This document shows, piece after piece, positions 1-7,598 of a DNA stretch of 64,000 nt. A model generated the notes under the pieces. The model was not told the origin of the DNA, ran no database searches, and was given only the letters and a program-made list of their open reading frames with translations. The first letter of the stretch is position 1. Each line of letters opens with the position of its first letter. Origin of the DNA: Mesorhizobium qingshengii (GTDB lineage: Bacteria > Pseudomonadota > Alphaproteobacteria > Rhizobiales > Rhizobiaceae); the NCBI RefSeq assembly GCF_900103325.1, contig NZ_FMXM01000005.1, positions 248,001-312,000 of the forward strand, given 5' to 3'. The translations under genes were made by a program, and so were the position numbers.

Positions 1-431
1 TGTTGATCATCGACGCCGATCATTTCAAGTCGATCAACGACCGCCTTGGCCATGATTGCGGCGACCAGGCGCTCAAGCTGATAGCGCAGGCGATCAAAGG
101 ACAGCTGCGCGGCGGCGATATCGTCGGCCGTATCGGCGGCGAGGAATTCGGCGTGTTTCTTCCCGGAGTGGATCCCTCGCAATCCTGGGTGGTTGCCGAA
201 AGCATCCGCCGACGCATTCGTGAGATGGACTTTTCTCCCGGCGGGCGTCCATGCCCACTGTCCGTCAGCATCGGCGGCACAAGCTTCAGTGGGCCGACCA
301 CCTACGAAGCGATCTTCTCGGCAGCTGACAGACGGCTCTACGCGGCCAAGTCCAATGGACGGGATCAGGTCAGTTTCGATCCGGTCAACCCCTTGCAGCC
401 GCCACCGCCGAGCGCCGCTACCGTGCATTGA
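1..431 (+). CDS. Diguanylate cyclase, GGDEF domain (5' truncated by window)
   Basis: C-terminal part of a GGDEF protein that makes cyclic di-GMP from two GTP. The reading frame is open at the window edge (first full codon at base 3), so the N-terminal sensor part is missing and base 3 is not a start. The visible 142 residues hold the metal-binding aspartate stretch (IDADHFKSIND), the active-site GGEEF at visible residues 45-49, and an RGGD five residues before it. That is the position of the allosteric I-site (RxxD), so product inhibition is expected. The conserved C-terminal segment (AADRRLYAAKSNGRDQV) is complete, followed by a proline-rich tail. The family is certain; the sensory input is unknown. 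Confidence 0.9.
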   Translation, partial: LIIDADHFKSINDRLGHDCGDQALKLIAQAIKGQLRGGDIVGRIGGEEFGVFLPGVDPSQSWVVAESIRRRIREMDFSPGGRPCPLSVSIGGTSFSGPTTYEAIFSAADRRLYAAKSNGRDQVSFDPVNPLQPPPPSAATVH

Positions 432-451
432 CCCACGCTCTCCCAGAGGGC

Positions 452-474
452 GGAAGCTGACGCGGACAGCTTCC
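452..474 (+). terminator. Stem-loop downstream of the GGDEF gene
   Basis: Perfect 8-bp inverted repeat GGAAGCTG / CAGCTTCC with a 7-nt loop, 20 bp after the diguanylate cyclase stop. There is no U-tract, so it is a weak intrinsic terminator or an mRNA 3' end structure. The rest of 432-654 shows nothing I can support. Confidence 0.4.
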
Positions 475-654
475 TTGACGGTCCCTTATCGGTGTGCTTC
501 CTCCGGGGAGATGATGTATGGGGCATCGCTAGAGACGTTCCTGCTTTCCTGAGCTGCTTGAGTGCCCGGGCCGCCGGTACAGCCACGGCCTCTTTGGATG
601 CCGGCGGACGAATGGCGAGACGGGCCCGGGTAAGGCCAGGTAAGCACAGCGATC

Positions 655-1617
655 ATGATCCATCTGTTCAACGGCTTTCAGAACCCCTTTGGCGGCAGTG
701 AACTCGAAGCCCTGGAATTGTATCGGCTGTTGAGCGCCGATTCGCAGGTGCGTCTGTGGACAACCTCCTCCAGGGTGTCCGATGAGCTGACGCGACATTT
801 TCCGATTCGCCGCATTTCGCCGCCAACGCGGAATGTGCCGGACGGCGGCACCTATGTGTTCCTCGGCGCGCATTGGCGCAACAAGGTGTGGCCTTACCTG
901 ATCCCGCGGCCGCGCCGGCTGATCTACGTCTTCAACACCTTTCACCCGAAAGTCATCGCGTTGACGACGCGCATGCCACGCATGCTGGGCTGGCCCGACG
1001 CCGAACTGGTGCTGATTTCCGACTTTCAACGGCGCATGCTGCGGGTCGACGGCGTCGTGCATCCGTCGCCGATCGATATCGACCGCTTTACACCGCGGCT
1101 GACCCGCCCGATTGGTCCGTTCACGGTGGGGCGGTTGAGCCGCGATACGCCAGACAAGCATCATGCCGACGACGTGGCGCTCTACGAGGCATTGCTGGCG
1201 GATGGCGTTGCGGTGCGAATTCAGGGCGGGATGCCTCTCAAGGACAGGCTTTCGCCGCATCCGCAACTCGAACTCCTGGCGCAGGGCCAATCCGCGGCCG
1301 AACAGTTCCTTCCGACGCTCGACGTGTTCTACTATCGCACCGGCTCGCATGTGGAGACATTCGGCCGCGTGGTGTTCGAGGCAATGGCCTGCGGTTTGCC
1401 CGTGGTCTGCCATTCGCATGGCGGCTACGCCGATCATATCAGGCATGGCGAAAATGGTTTCCTGTTCGAAACGACCCAGGAGGCGGCGCTGATCCTGGCC
1501 GAACTCAAAGCCGATCCGGCGTTGCGCGCAACAGTGGGCCACAAGGCACGGCAGACCGTCGAGCAGCTGTTTTCGTCGCAGGCGCTGCGGCAGCGACTGG
1601 ATTTCTATCTGCGTTAG
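655..1617 (+). CDS. Glycosyltransferase, GT4/GT1-like (GT-B fold)
   Basis: 320-residue cytoplasmic glycosyltransferase that moves a sugar from a nucleotide-sugar donor to an unknown acceptor. The N-terminus has the glycine-rich acceptor-domain loop (NPFGGSELEALELY). The C-terminal donor domain carries the E-x7-E signature of retaining GT4 enzymes (E234 and E242) followed by the usual CGLPVV and HGENGFLF segments. The start is the ATG at 655; the upstream Shine-Dalgarno is weak. It stands alone, with no sugar-nucleotide or polysaccharide export genes beside it, so the product cannot be named. The fold and family call is strong. Confidence 0.85.
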   Translation: MIHLFNGFQNPFGGSELEALELYRLLSADSQVRLWTTSSRVSDELTRHFPIRRISPPTRNVPDGGTYVFLGAHWRNKVWPYLIPRPRRLIYVFNTFHPKVIALTTRMPRMLGWPDAELVLISDFQRRMLRVDGVVHPSPIDIDRFTPRLTRPIGPFTVGRLSRDTPDKHHADDVALYEALLADGVAVRIQGGMPLKDRLSPHPQLELLAQGQSAAEQFLPTLDVFYYRTGSHVETFGRVVFEAMACGLPVVCHSHGGYADHIRHGENGFLFETTQEAALILAELKADPALRATVGHKARQTVEQLFSSQALRQRLDFYLR

Positions 1618-1771
1618 CGGCTCCTCGCCGTCCTCCCTCTCCTGGCCGCGCGACATTGTATCCGGCCCGTTTGGCATCGATCTCGACATCGCGCTAAAGG
1701 TGGGCAAGCAGGTGTGAATCGCCGGGCGGATGGCATCGGCGCGCCAACAGATTGAGTGGGACTTTCTACCG

Positions 1772-2998
1772 ATGACACCAATGGGCGCCGCGGCACTGCT
1801 GATCCTTGTCCTGACCTATGCCGGTGTCGCAATTGGCCGCATACCTGGCCTGCGCCTGGACAGGGCGGGGATCGCGCTGCTCGGTGGGGCCGCGATGATC
1901 GCTATCGGCGCGCTCAGCATGGAGGATGCCTACCGCTCGATCAATTTCGACACCATTACGCTGTTGCTCGGCATGATGATCGTGGTGGCGCACCTGAAGG
2001 TCTCCGGCGCCTTTCGCGGCCTTGGCGCCATCGCCATCGAGCACGCGCATGCGCCCTTCATGTTGCTGGTGATGGTGACGTTGCTGACCGGCGTGCTGTC
2101 GGCTTTTCTGGTCAATGACGCCATCTGCCTTGTCATGGCGCCGATCGTCGTCCACGTCACCCGCGTCATCAAGCGCAACCCTATCCCCTACTTGATCGCC
2201 ACCGCCACCGCATCCAATTGCGGTAGCGTCGCCACCATCACCGGCAATCCGCAGAACATGGTCATTGGCGCGCTGTCGGGCATTTCGTATCCGGCCTTTT
2301 CGGCGGCACTCGCTCCGGTCGCGCTATTTGGGCTCGTCGCAGTCATTGTCATCGTGCGCATCGTCTACCGCGCCGAATTCGCCCGCACTGCCCAACTGGC
2401 ACCTGAGGTCTCGCGCGGCCGCATGCACCGGGGGCAGGTGCTGAAGGCGGTGGTTGTCTGCGTCGGGCTGGCCATCGCCTTCTTCGCCGGCGTGCCTGTC
2501 GCCAAGGCGGCGCTGATCGGCGGCGCCATTCTCCTGCTCACCCGTGCCATCAAGCCGGAACGCATCTACCGCGAGATCGACGGGCCATTGCTGTTCATGT
2601 TCGCCGGTCTGTTCGTGGTTGTCGCCGGCGCCGAAAAGACACTGCTGACCCCTGACCTCATCGCCTCCGCCAAGGGGCTTGGGCTGGACGATGTCTGGCG
2701 GCTGTCCGGCTTCACCGCGGTGCTCTCAAACATCATGAGCAATGTGCCAGCCGTGCTGGCGCTGCGGCCGTTCATACCCGGCCTCGAAAACCCCGAACGT
2801 GCCTGGCTGGTGGTGGCGATGAGCTCGACGCTGGCCGGCAATTTCACGCTGCTCGGCTCGGTCGCCAACCTGATCGTCGCCGAGCAGGCCAAGACCGCCG
2901 GCACAGAGCTGTCCTTCGGCGCCTTTTTCAAGGTCGGCTTGCCGCTGACACTGATAACGCTCGTCGCCGGCACGGCATGGCTGGCGTTCGCTTTCTAA
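1772..2998 (+). CDS. SLC13/ArsB-NhaD type anion permease
   Basis: 408-residue polytopic membrane protein of the ion-transporter superfamily that includes ArsB, NhaD and citrate/dicarboxylate permeases. Hydrophobic segments cover almost the whole length. Family hallmarks are the two symmetric motifs: NDAICLVMAPIVV and SNCGSVATITGNPQNMVIG in the first half, and SNIMSNVPAVLAL with GNFTLLGSVANLIVAEQ in the second. The frame is open from an ATG at 1730, but the ATG at 1772 begins directly before the first hydrophobic segment and has a GAGTGGG stretch upstream, so I prefer it. Substrate is not deducible; no ars genes or two-component system are nearby. Confidence 0.85.
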   Translation: MTPMGAAALLILVLTYAGVAIGRIPGLRLDRAGIALLGGAAMIAIGALSMEDAYRSINFDTITLLLGMMIVVAHLKVSGAFRGLGAIAIEHAHAPFMLLVMVTLLTGVLSAFLVNDAICLVMAPIVVHVTRVIKRNPIPYLIATATASNCGSVATITGNPQNMVIGALSGISYPAFSAALAPVALFGLVAVIVIVRIVYRAEFARTAQLAPEVSRGRMHRGQVLKAVVVCVGLAIAFFAGVPVAKAALIGGAILLLTRAIKPERIYREIDGPLLFMFAGLFVVVAGAEKTLLTPDLIASAKGLGLDDVWRLSGFTAVLSNIMSNVPAVLALRPFIPGLENPERAWLVVAMSSTLAGNFTLLGSVANLIVAEQAKTAGTELSFGAFFKVGLPLTLITLVAGTAWLAFAF

Positions 2999-3582
2999 GC
3001 CTTGCCACTTGAAATTCGCGCCCGGACCAGGGTCGCCGCGGCTCGCCCGGCGGCTTCGATGTAGTCGGGATTGCGGTGGATCAGCATGATCGAAAAACAG
3101 CCATCGATCAGCAGCACGATCTCGCGCGCCACGGCTTGCGGCTCCTCGACCCCGTGATTGGACAATGCGCCAGCGAGCCATGTTTCGAAATTTGACTTGT
3201 GTCGCGACCCGACCTTGATCGCCGGGTGCCCAGGCATCGAGGCGAGTTCCGCGGCGGTGCGCAAGAAGCCGCATCCTTTCCATTTCGGATGGCGCGCGGC
3301 CCGTGCCAGATTGGTGAAGATCGCCTCGACCTTGCGATCCGCGCCGCCTTCGGCGGCATCGAACCAGCCAGCCATCCGCTTCAGATTGGGTTGGTCGCGG
3401 CCATCGAGATAGGCGGCGACGAGGTCGTCCTTGCTCTTGAAGTGGTAATAAAGCGTCCGCTTGGTGAGCCCCGCTTCCTCGGCAACGGCATCGACGCTGA
3501 CACGGCCGATTCCTTCGGCGTAAAACAGCCTGGTCGCGGCATCGACAATGCGTTTGCGAGTAGGGCTCTGTGCTTCGGGCAT
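2995..3582 (-). CDS. TetR/AcrR family transcriptional regulator
   Basis: 195-residue one-component repressor. Residues about 8-55 form the TetR helix-turn-helix (RIVDAATRLFYAEGIGRVSVD...LTKRTLYYHFKSKDDLV). The C-terminal ligand domain is of the TetR_C type with RTAAELASMPGHPA. The frame extends further upstream, but the ATG at 3582 gives the normal start just before the HTH and leaves the palindrome at 3591-3612 in the promoter. It is divergent from the enoyl-CoA hydratase gene at 3677, so an acyl-CoA or related ligand and autoregulation are likely. Its last bases overlap the end of the anion permease gene by 4 bp. Confidence 0.88.
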   Translation of the reverse strand: MPEAQSPTRKRIVDAATRLFYAEGIGRVSVDAVAEEAGLTKRTLYYHFKSKDDLVAAYLDGRDQPNLKRMAGWFDAAEGGADRKVEAIFTNLARAARHPKWKGCGFLRTAAELASMPGHPAIKVGSRHKSNFETWLAGALSNHGVEEPQAVAREIVLLIDGCFSIMLIHRNPDYIEAAGRAAATLVRARISSGKA

Positions 3583-3590
3583 GAGCCTAA

Positions 3591-3612
3591 GTATACCGAC
3601 TAGTGAGTATAC
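3591..3612. promoter_or_regulatory. Palindromic operator between tetR and the enoyl-CoA hydratase gene
   Basis: 22-bp near-perfect palindrome: GTATAC arms around a central ACTAGT, with two mismatched base pairs. It lies 9 bp before the TetR start and overlaps a possible minus-strand promoter (TTGTGT-N17-TACTTA), as expected for an autoregulated TetR operator. Confidence 0.7.
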
Positions 3613-3676
3613 ACAAGCAGCAAAGCACGTAACCTTCCAGCCCATTAGCCCTGAGAATGATGGAGAAGGAAGCCAG

Positions 3677-4573
3677 ATGACCGATCTTGTCCAGAACGAA
3701 ACCAGGGATGGGATTGCCATCCTTACCCTCAACCGGCCGGAGAGACTCAACGCGCTGAACTATGCCCTGATCGAACGCCTGCTTGCGCTCCTCGACGACA
3801 TTGAAGTCGATGACGGCGTTCGGGCGGTCATTCTTACCGGAGCAGGGGAGCGGGCTTTTTCGGCGGGCGGCGACATCCACGAATTCTCTGCCAGTGTGGC
3901 GCTTGGCGTCGATGTCGCGATGCGTGACTTCGTCATGCGCGGGCAGCGGCTGACGGCAAGGCTGGAAGCATTCCGCAAGCCCGTCATCGCCGCGGTCAAT
4001 GGCTTGGCTTTCGGCGGTGGCTGCGAGATCACCGAGGCCGTGCCTCTCGCCATTGCCAGCGAACGCGCTTTGTTCGCCAAGCCGGAAATCAACCTGGCGA
4101 TGCCGCCGACCTTTGGCGGAACGCAGCGTCTGCCCAGGCTCGCCGGACGCAAGCGCGCGCTCGAGCTGCTTTTGACCGGCGACTGGTTTCCGCCCCAGCG
4201 CGCCCTTGAACTTGGCCTCGTCAACCAAGTGGTGCCGCATGACGATCTGATGCCAGCCGCAATCGGCCTGGCCAGGCGTATCCTGCGGCACTCCGATCTG
4301 GCGGTGGCGAGCATCCTCACCGCGGTGGCGCGCGGCCTCAACCTCAGCATCGCCGAAGGCCTGCTGGTCGAGGCCGAGCAGTTTGCCCGCATGGCCCCGA
4401 CCGTCGATCTGCGCGAAGGGCTCGATGCCTGGATCGGGCGGCGCGAGCCCCGCTATGACGGCTCATGGACGCATATCGCCCGGCCCGACGAGGCCAGGCG
4501 AGCCTCGTTGGCGCTGGATCAGGGCGCTACCACCAAACGGCCTTTCATGTTGGGGTGGAAGCGGCAGAAATAA
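3677..4573 (+). CDS. Enoyl-CoA hydratase/isomerase (crotonase) family, C-terminally extended
   Basis: 298-residue crotonase-fold enzyme, probably hydrating a 2-enoyl-CoA in acid degradation. The oxyanion-hole segment (FSAGGDIHEF) is present, as are both catalytic glutamates, in GGGCEITEA and in AKPEINLAMPP followed by FGGTQRLPRL. The start ATG at 3677 is preceded by GGAGAAGGAAG. The family normally ends near LREGLDAWIGRREPRYDG; here about 35 further residues follow. The last 55 bp lie antisense over the end of the cupredoxin gene, so the extension may come from loss of an earlier stop. It is divergent from the TetR gene at 2995-3582, which probably controls it. Confidence 0.88.
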   Translation: MTDLVQNETRDGIAILTLNRPERLNALNYALIERLLALLDDIEVDDGVRAVILTGAGERAFSAGGDIHEFSASVALGVDVAMRDFVMRGQRLTARLEAFRKPVIAAVNGLAFGGGCEITEAVPLAIASERALFAKPEINLAMPPTFGGTQRLPRLAGRKRALELLLTGDWFPPQRALELGLVNQVVPHDDLMPAAIGLARRILRHSDLAVASILTAVARGLNLSIAEGLLVEAEQFARMAPTVDLREGLDAWIGRREPRYDGSWTHIARPDEARRASLALDQGATTKRPFMLGWKRQK

Positions 4574-4842
4574 TCGACCGGTCCCGCGGCCTTCAATGTC
4601 AGGCTCGCGGACTTTTTCGGCGGGATCATCACCTCCCAGCCACCCTTGATCGTGGCCGTGTGGGCGAACACGTCCTTGTTCACCCACACGATCGTATCGC
4701 CGACCTTCGCCTCGACGGTCGCTGGCGAAAAGACAAGCTTGTCGATGGTGACCTCTATGGTTTCGGCCGCTGCCGGCGTCGCCGCGATGACCAGCGCCAG
4801 GGAGGCGATCCACAGTCGCCGATCCAAGGCGTACGGCCTCAT
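4519..4842 (-). CDS. Cupredoxin (plastocyanin/pseudoazurin-like) periplasmic copper protein
   Basis: 107-residue exported blue-copper-type protein. A signal peptide covers about residues 1-26, ending in AATPAAA-ET. The mature part carries a complete type-1 copper site: H61 (FAHT), C93, H96 and M99 in YFCRFHPNM. It would act as a periplasmic electron carrier or copper-binding protein. Its ATG overlaps the stop of the DUF4142 gene (ATGA), so the two are translated as a unit downstream of the ECF sigma gene. The 3' end overlaps the convergent crotonase gene. The copper assignment is firm; the redox partner is unknown. Confidence 0.87.
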   Translation of the reverse strand: MRPYALDRRLWIASLALVIAATPAAAETIEVTIDKLVFSPATVEAKVGDTIVWVNKDVFAHTATIKGGWEVMIPPKKSASLTLKAAGPVDYFCRFHPNMKGRLVVAP

Positions 4843-5363
4843 TTCAGCATGCCGGCGACGTGTTCGGCATGCTGCTCATGGCCCTGGAATATCTTCAGGC
4901 CGGTCTCCAGCAAGCTCTTCAGTTCAGCATTGCTGGCCGACGGGATCAGCAGCGTTTCGAGCGCGCCGTTGACCTGCTTGTGATAGGCAACCTCGTTGTC
5001 GACATAAGCCTTGTCGAAGGCCGCGCCCTTGAGCGTGGCCAGTTTGGCCCGCTCCTCCGCCGCGGCCTTGGTCAGCGCCTTGCTGGTGGCGTTGTCTTCC
5101 GGCGTCACCTTGAGTTTCTTGACCAGGTCGAGCGCCTGCGCATTTACCGCCTCGTGGTCGCGCACCATGTCCTTGGCGAAGTCGAGAACCTCCTTGTTCT
5201 TCGACTTCTTGAGCGCTTGCTTGGCTGCCTCGACATCGAGGACGCCGGCTGTATAGGCGATGTGCGCGATCTGCGGGTCGGTCGGTTTGTCGGCCGCCTG
5301 GGCCAGCGGCGCCGCTCCGAACAGAAGCAGGGCGGCCAGGGCGGCGGTGTGACGAACAAGCAT
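4839..5363 (-). CDS. DUF4142 exported protein
   Basis: 174-residue protein with a signal peptide (residues about 1-23, ending AAPLAQA-AD) and a DUF4142 domain, a ferritin-like helical bundle family of unknown role that recurs in stress-induced periplasmic proteins. Visible hallmarks are the helical segments AKQALKKSKNKEVLDFAKDMVRDHEAVNAQALDL and DKAYVDNEVAYHKQVNGALE in sequence order. AGGAG lies upstream of the ATG. It is the first gene after the ECF sigma gene and has its own copy of the ECF-type promoter at 5424-5453; the cupredoxin gene follows with a 4-bp overlap. Envelope stress protection is an inference from this context. Confidence 0.85.
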   Translation of the reverse strand: MLVRHTAALAALLLFGAAPLAQAADKPTDPQIAHIAYTAGVLDVEAAKQALKKSKNKEVLDFAKDMVRDHEAVNAQALDLVKKLKVTPEDNATSKALTKAAAEERAKLATLKGAAFDKAYVDNEVAYHKQVNGALETLLIPSASNAELKSLLETGLKIFQGHEQHAEHVAGMLK

Positions 5364-5423
5364 GGGATTCTCCTTCTCCCGGACGCGGGAAGCGCGCCGG
5401 GCAGTGGTTTTCGGTTGACGGTC

Positions 5424-5453
5424 ATTGGATGCGGTGCGGCGGCAAACGTTCCC
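5424..5453 (-). promoter_or_regulatory. ECF-type promoter for the DUF4142-cupredoxin unit
   Basis: On the minus strand reads GGGAAC, 16 bp, CATCCAAT. The same -35, spacing and -10 occur in front of the ECF sigma gene itself (6200-6229). Predicted leader about 55 nt. Confidence 0.72.
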
Positions 5454-5480
5454 GCCAAAATCAACTGAATCCGACGGGGA

Positions 5481-6167
5481 TCAGCTTTCCAGCCCGAGCC
5501 GCCGCATGACGGCACTGGTCAGCCTTTCGCAGCGCCGGCCGGCAAACGGGAAGGCATCGAGCAGCACCGGCCCGATCTGGTCGTCCAGCGCCTTGCGCAC
5601 CAGGGCACGGGCGCGGTGCAGCCTTGTCTTGACGGTTTCAGGCCGCACGCCGAGAAGATCGGCGGTTTCCTCGATGCTTAGCCCCTCGATCACCCGCGCC
5701 ACGAACACCGTCCGGTAGACATCGGGAAGGCTGTCGGTCGCCTGTTCGACCAGCTTGAGAATTTGCCGTTGCGCCATTGTCCGCTCCGGATCGTCGCTGG
5801 GGTTGAGAGGGAACTGGATGATCTCGGCTTGCGGTTCCGGCATCGCCACCGTTCGCCGCCTTTTGCGCAGGCGGCCGAGCGCTTCGTTGATGACGATGCG
5901 TGATAGCCATGTGGCGAGCGACGAGTCACCGCGAAAGGTCCCCAGGCTGGCGAACGCCCTGACATAGGCCTCCTGGACGATGTCCTCGGCCTCGCTGTCA
6001 TTGCGCACCACGCCGCGCGCGATACGGTAGAGCCGCTGATTGTGCGCTTTCATGATGGCGCGGAAGGCGCCATTCTCGCGTGCCAGCGCTCGACGCACGA
6101 GATGCATGTCGCCTGAAGCAGCGGAAGGCGCGGCGGTCGATACAGCAGGCATGGCCAGTTTCCTCAA
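5481..6167 (-). CDS. RNA polymerase sigma factor, ECF subfamily
   Basis: 228-residue sigma-70 family factor lacking regions 1 and 3. Region 2 spans about residues 39-104 (YRIARGVVRNDSEAEDIVQE..., WLSRIVINEAL), and region 4 about 139-193 with the DNA-binding helix GVRPETVKTRLHRARA. A C-terminal tail of about 30 residues follows, with an RRCER motif (C213); such tails may replace a separate anti-sigma factor, and none is encoded nearby. ATG at 6167 and ATG at 6152 are both possible starts. Its promoter matches that of the downstream DUF4142 gene, so autoregulation is likely. The signal it senses is unknown. Confidence 0.9.
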   Translation of the reverse strand: MRKLAMPAVSTAAPSAASGDMHLVRRALARENGAFRAIMKAHNQRLYRIARGVVRNDSEAEDIVQEAYVRAFASLGTFRGDSSLATWLSRIVINEALGRLRKRRRTVAMPEPQAEIIQFPLNPSDDPERTMAQRQILKLVEQATDSLPDVYRTVFVARVIEGLSIEETADLLGVRPETVKTRLHRARALVRKALDDQIGPVLLDAFPFAGRRCERLTSAVMRRLGLES

Positions 6168-6199
6168 CCCAATCTCCGGACCGGAACCCCGATTGAAGG

Positions 6200-6229
6200 A
6201 TTGGATGGCATGGCCGGCAAAAGGTTCCC
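6200..6229 (-). promoter_or_regulatory. ECF-type autoregulatory promoter of the sigma gene
   Basis: GGGAAC-N16-CATCCAAT on the minus strand, identical in both elements and spacing to the promoter at 5424-5453. The -10 ends about 33 bp before the sigma start codon. Confidence 0.72.
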
Positions 6230-6255
6230 GACTATTTTACCGGGTCCGGCAGCGG

Positions 6256-7344
6256 TTACTGTACCGCTTCCGCCGACAGCTTGTCAGCAGCCCGCAGCCG
6301 TGCCGTTGCCGCCAGCAGATCGGTCTGGGTGATCAGCCCGAGGATCCGCTTGTCGTCGTCGACCACGATGACCGCGTGGCTGCGGCCGTCGGTGAGCACT
6401 GGCAGCAGTCCCATTGCGGCGGAACTGGCCGTGGCGGTCGCCGCCGGCGAAATGACGGAACCGACCATCTCGGTGGCCAGCGCCAGTTCCCGCAATCCCA
6501 CGGTTCCTGCCAGCCTTGCCTCTGAGTTGACGACCGGCAAGATGCGGATGTTATGGTCGAGCAGCAATTTGCGCGCCCTGTCGGCGGGGGTGTGTTCATC
6601 CACCGAGATGACATCGCGCGACATGATGTCCTCGCACAGCAACGTTGAATGCTCGCGCACCAGCGCTTGCAATTCGACTTGCCGCAACAGCCGGTCGAGA
6701 TCGTTGCGGTCGATGTCGAACGTCTCTTCGAGCGCGCCGAGCGCGGCGTCGATGTCTTCGGAGCGGAAGCCGATGCGCGACTGGGCAGGCGGATCGATGG
6801 TGCCGTGGCTGTTCGCCGGCACCGGTGCGGGCACGTGCGGGTAATTGCGCGAGGCCAGCTTGTGGAAACCGTAGCCCAGCGCCACCAGCAGGATCGAATT
6901 CAGCGCCACCGGCACGAATGGAAACAGGAAGCCGGCGCTGATGACGGCAGGTCCTCCCAATACCGCGGTCAGCGCTGCGGCCCCGCCCGGCGGATGCAGG
7001 CAGCGTGTGAAAGACATGGCGGCAATGGCAAGTGCCACCGCGATGCCGGTGGCAAGGGCGGTTTCATGGATGAAATGTGCCACGATCACGCCGACCAGTG
7101 CCGATATCGTGTTGCCGCCAACGATCGACCATGGCTGCGCCAACGGGCTTGCCGGCACCGCGAACAGGAGCACGGCCGATGCTCCCATCGGCGCCACCAG
7201 CAGCGGCACGTGCGGGCCATTGCCCAGCACCAGACCTCCGATCGCGCCAGTCAGGGCAATGCCGATCGTCGCGCCGATGCAGGCGATGATCCGCTCGCGC
7301 AGCGTCGCGCCGGCAAGAATGGGAACAAAAAGGCGGAAAGCCAT
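6256..7344 (-). CDS. HPP family membrane protein with C-terminal CBS pair
   Basis: 362-residue protein. Residues about 1-170 form the HPP domain, four to five membrane segments with the family motif CLHPPGGAAAL and the VAPMGASAVLLFA segment. Residues about 230-360 hold two CBS motifs (EDIMSRDVISVDE... and GSVISPAATATA...VVDDDKRILGLITQTDLL) that usually bind adenine nucleotides. HPP proteins have been linked to nitrite transport in plants, but the bacterial substrate is unsettled. The frame is open from a TTG at 7434; the ATG at 7344 matches the usual family N-terminus (FVPILAGATLRERI), so I chose it. It stands alone. Confidence 0.85.
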   Translation of the reverse strand: MAFRLFVPILAGATLRERIIACIGATIGIALTGAIGGLVLGNGPHVPLLVAPMGASAVLLFAVPASPLAQPWSIVGGNTISALVGVIVAHFIHETALATGIAVALAIAAMSFTRCLHPPGGAAALTAVLGGPAVISAGFLFPFVPVALNSILLVALGYGFHKLASRNYPHVPAPVPANSHGTIDPPAQSRIGFRSEDIDAALGALEETFDIDRNDLDRLLRQVELQALVREHSTLLCEDIMSRDVISVDEHTPADRARKLLLDHNIRILPVVNSEARLAGTVGLRELALATEMVGSVISPAATATASSAAMGLLPVLTDGRSHAVIVVDDDKRILGLITQTDLLAATARLRAADKLSAEAVQ

Positions 7345-7598
7345 GACGTAGGAAACTCTGCCGGTATTGCAGGGGAGGTCGAAACCGTGATGATCGCACC
7401 GCAATGACGCGGCATCGTTGAATTTGGAAGCCAAACTGATCCGCGAAGCCGCGGTTTGAAGGAATAGAATTCCCCGATGTCACTACGGTATCCGTCGGCC
7501 CGACGAGCTGGCTTGCTCAGGGCAAGGCGAGCGTTTCATCAGTCTTTCGACGCACTTGCGCCGGTCCGCTGACTCAATTTGGCAGGCGCCCTGATCGT

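Noticed and set aside
529..1707. Long minus-strand open frame (392 codons) opposite the GT4 gene
   Set aside because: Translation is low-complexity Arg/His-rich with no domain, and lies antisense to a clear glycosyltransferase; typical of high-GC shadow frames.
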